Assembly: GCA_024803745.1 (NCBI GenBank)
Contig: JANJXV010000188.1
Coordinates: 682,001-746,000 of the forward strand
Reading direction: 5' to 3'
Source of the DNA: Megascapheus bottae
Lineage: Eukaryota; Chordata; Mammalia; Rodentia; Geomyidae
Length of the DNA stretch: 64,000 nt
Part shown: positions 63,927-64,000 of the stretch, one piece after another
Numbering within the stretch: the first letter of the stretch is position 1
Layout: the number at the start of each line of letters is the position of its first letter
Notes under the pieces: model-generated
The model's input: the letters and a program-made list of their open reading frames with translations, nothing else
Databases searched by the model: none
What the model was told of the DNA's origin: nothing
Translations under genes and position numbers: made by a program

Positions 63927-64000
63927 CAGCACTGGGATTTGAACCCAGAGCCTCACAATTTACCAAGGACTACCCTACCACTTGAACCATACTGCCCAGT
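63927..64000 (-). mobile_element. ID-like SINE, cut by the window end
   Basis: CACTGGGATTTGAACCCAGA then CTACCCTACCACTTGAACCA, a reverse tRNA-like monomer whose head lies at or beyond base 64000. Confidence 0.55.

Larger units (their letters stand above)
35848..64000 (-). other. GRID1: GRID1 intron 5' of exon A (partial)
   Basis: At least 28 kb with no earlier GRID1 exon. Stretches without a repeat I recognise include 35850-37695, 38050-39390, 41270-42590, 43120-44870, 45575-46305, 46970-47450, 47500-49040, 51180-51600, 51880-52530, 53450-53995, 56000-57390, 57755-58480, 59190-60430, 61535-62640 and 62840-63315. GRID1 in mammals is known for very large introns, and this fits. Confidence 0.72.

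Overview
The window is intronic mammalian DNA with four protein-coding exons. All four lie on the minus strand and belong to one gene, the delta-1 ionotropic glutamate receptor subunit GRID1. The interspersed repeats point to a rodent of the superfamily Geomyoidea (kangaroo rats, pocket mice, pocket gophers). Several copies match the dimeric IDL-Geo SINE described from that group, which joins a tRNA-Ala-like left monomer to a 'Geo' right monomer. Many more copies carry the same right half behind a 7SL (B1/Alu)-like left half. The species cannot be fixed by eye.

Gene layout, in transcript order (high to low coordinates): exon A 35847-35677 (57 codons), exon B 23699-23538 (54 codons), exon C 22211-22092 (40 codons), exon D 17665-17470 (65 codons plus one base). 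A, B and C encode consecutive pieces of the C-terminal part of the extracellular amino-terminal domain. D encodes the start of the S2 half of the ligand-binding domain. No other exon is recognisable. The 28 kb above exon A and the 17.5 kb below exon D read as intron.

The main anomaly lies between exons C and D. Only 4.4 kb of gap-free sequence separates them, and I find no exon for the roughly 250 residues that should lie between (ligand-binding S1, the pore-forming membrane segments M1 to M3). Exon C ends in phase 0, whereas D starts with one base of a split codon, so a direct C-D splice shifts the frame. Exon C also lacks AG at its expected acceptor (it reads AA) and has non-conservative changes, while A and B look intact. 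The possibilities are an assembly misjoin, a decaying partial duplicate of GRID1, or a real lesion of the gene in this lineage.

The rest is repeat landscape. It holds more than 40 SINE copies, several truncated L1 3' ends, two L1 copies with the 5' inversion typical of twin priming, nested insertions with visible target-site duplications, older L1 3' UTR-like repeats, and many microsatellites, several of which grow from SINE tails. I saw no bacterial-type operon, CRISPR array, RNA gene, CpG island or intact transposon ORF, and nothing that amounts to a new biological system.
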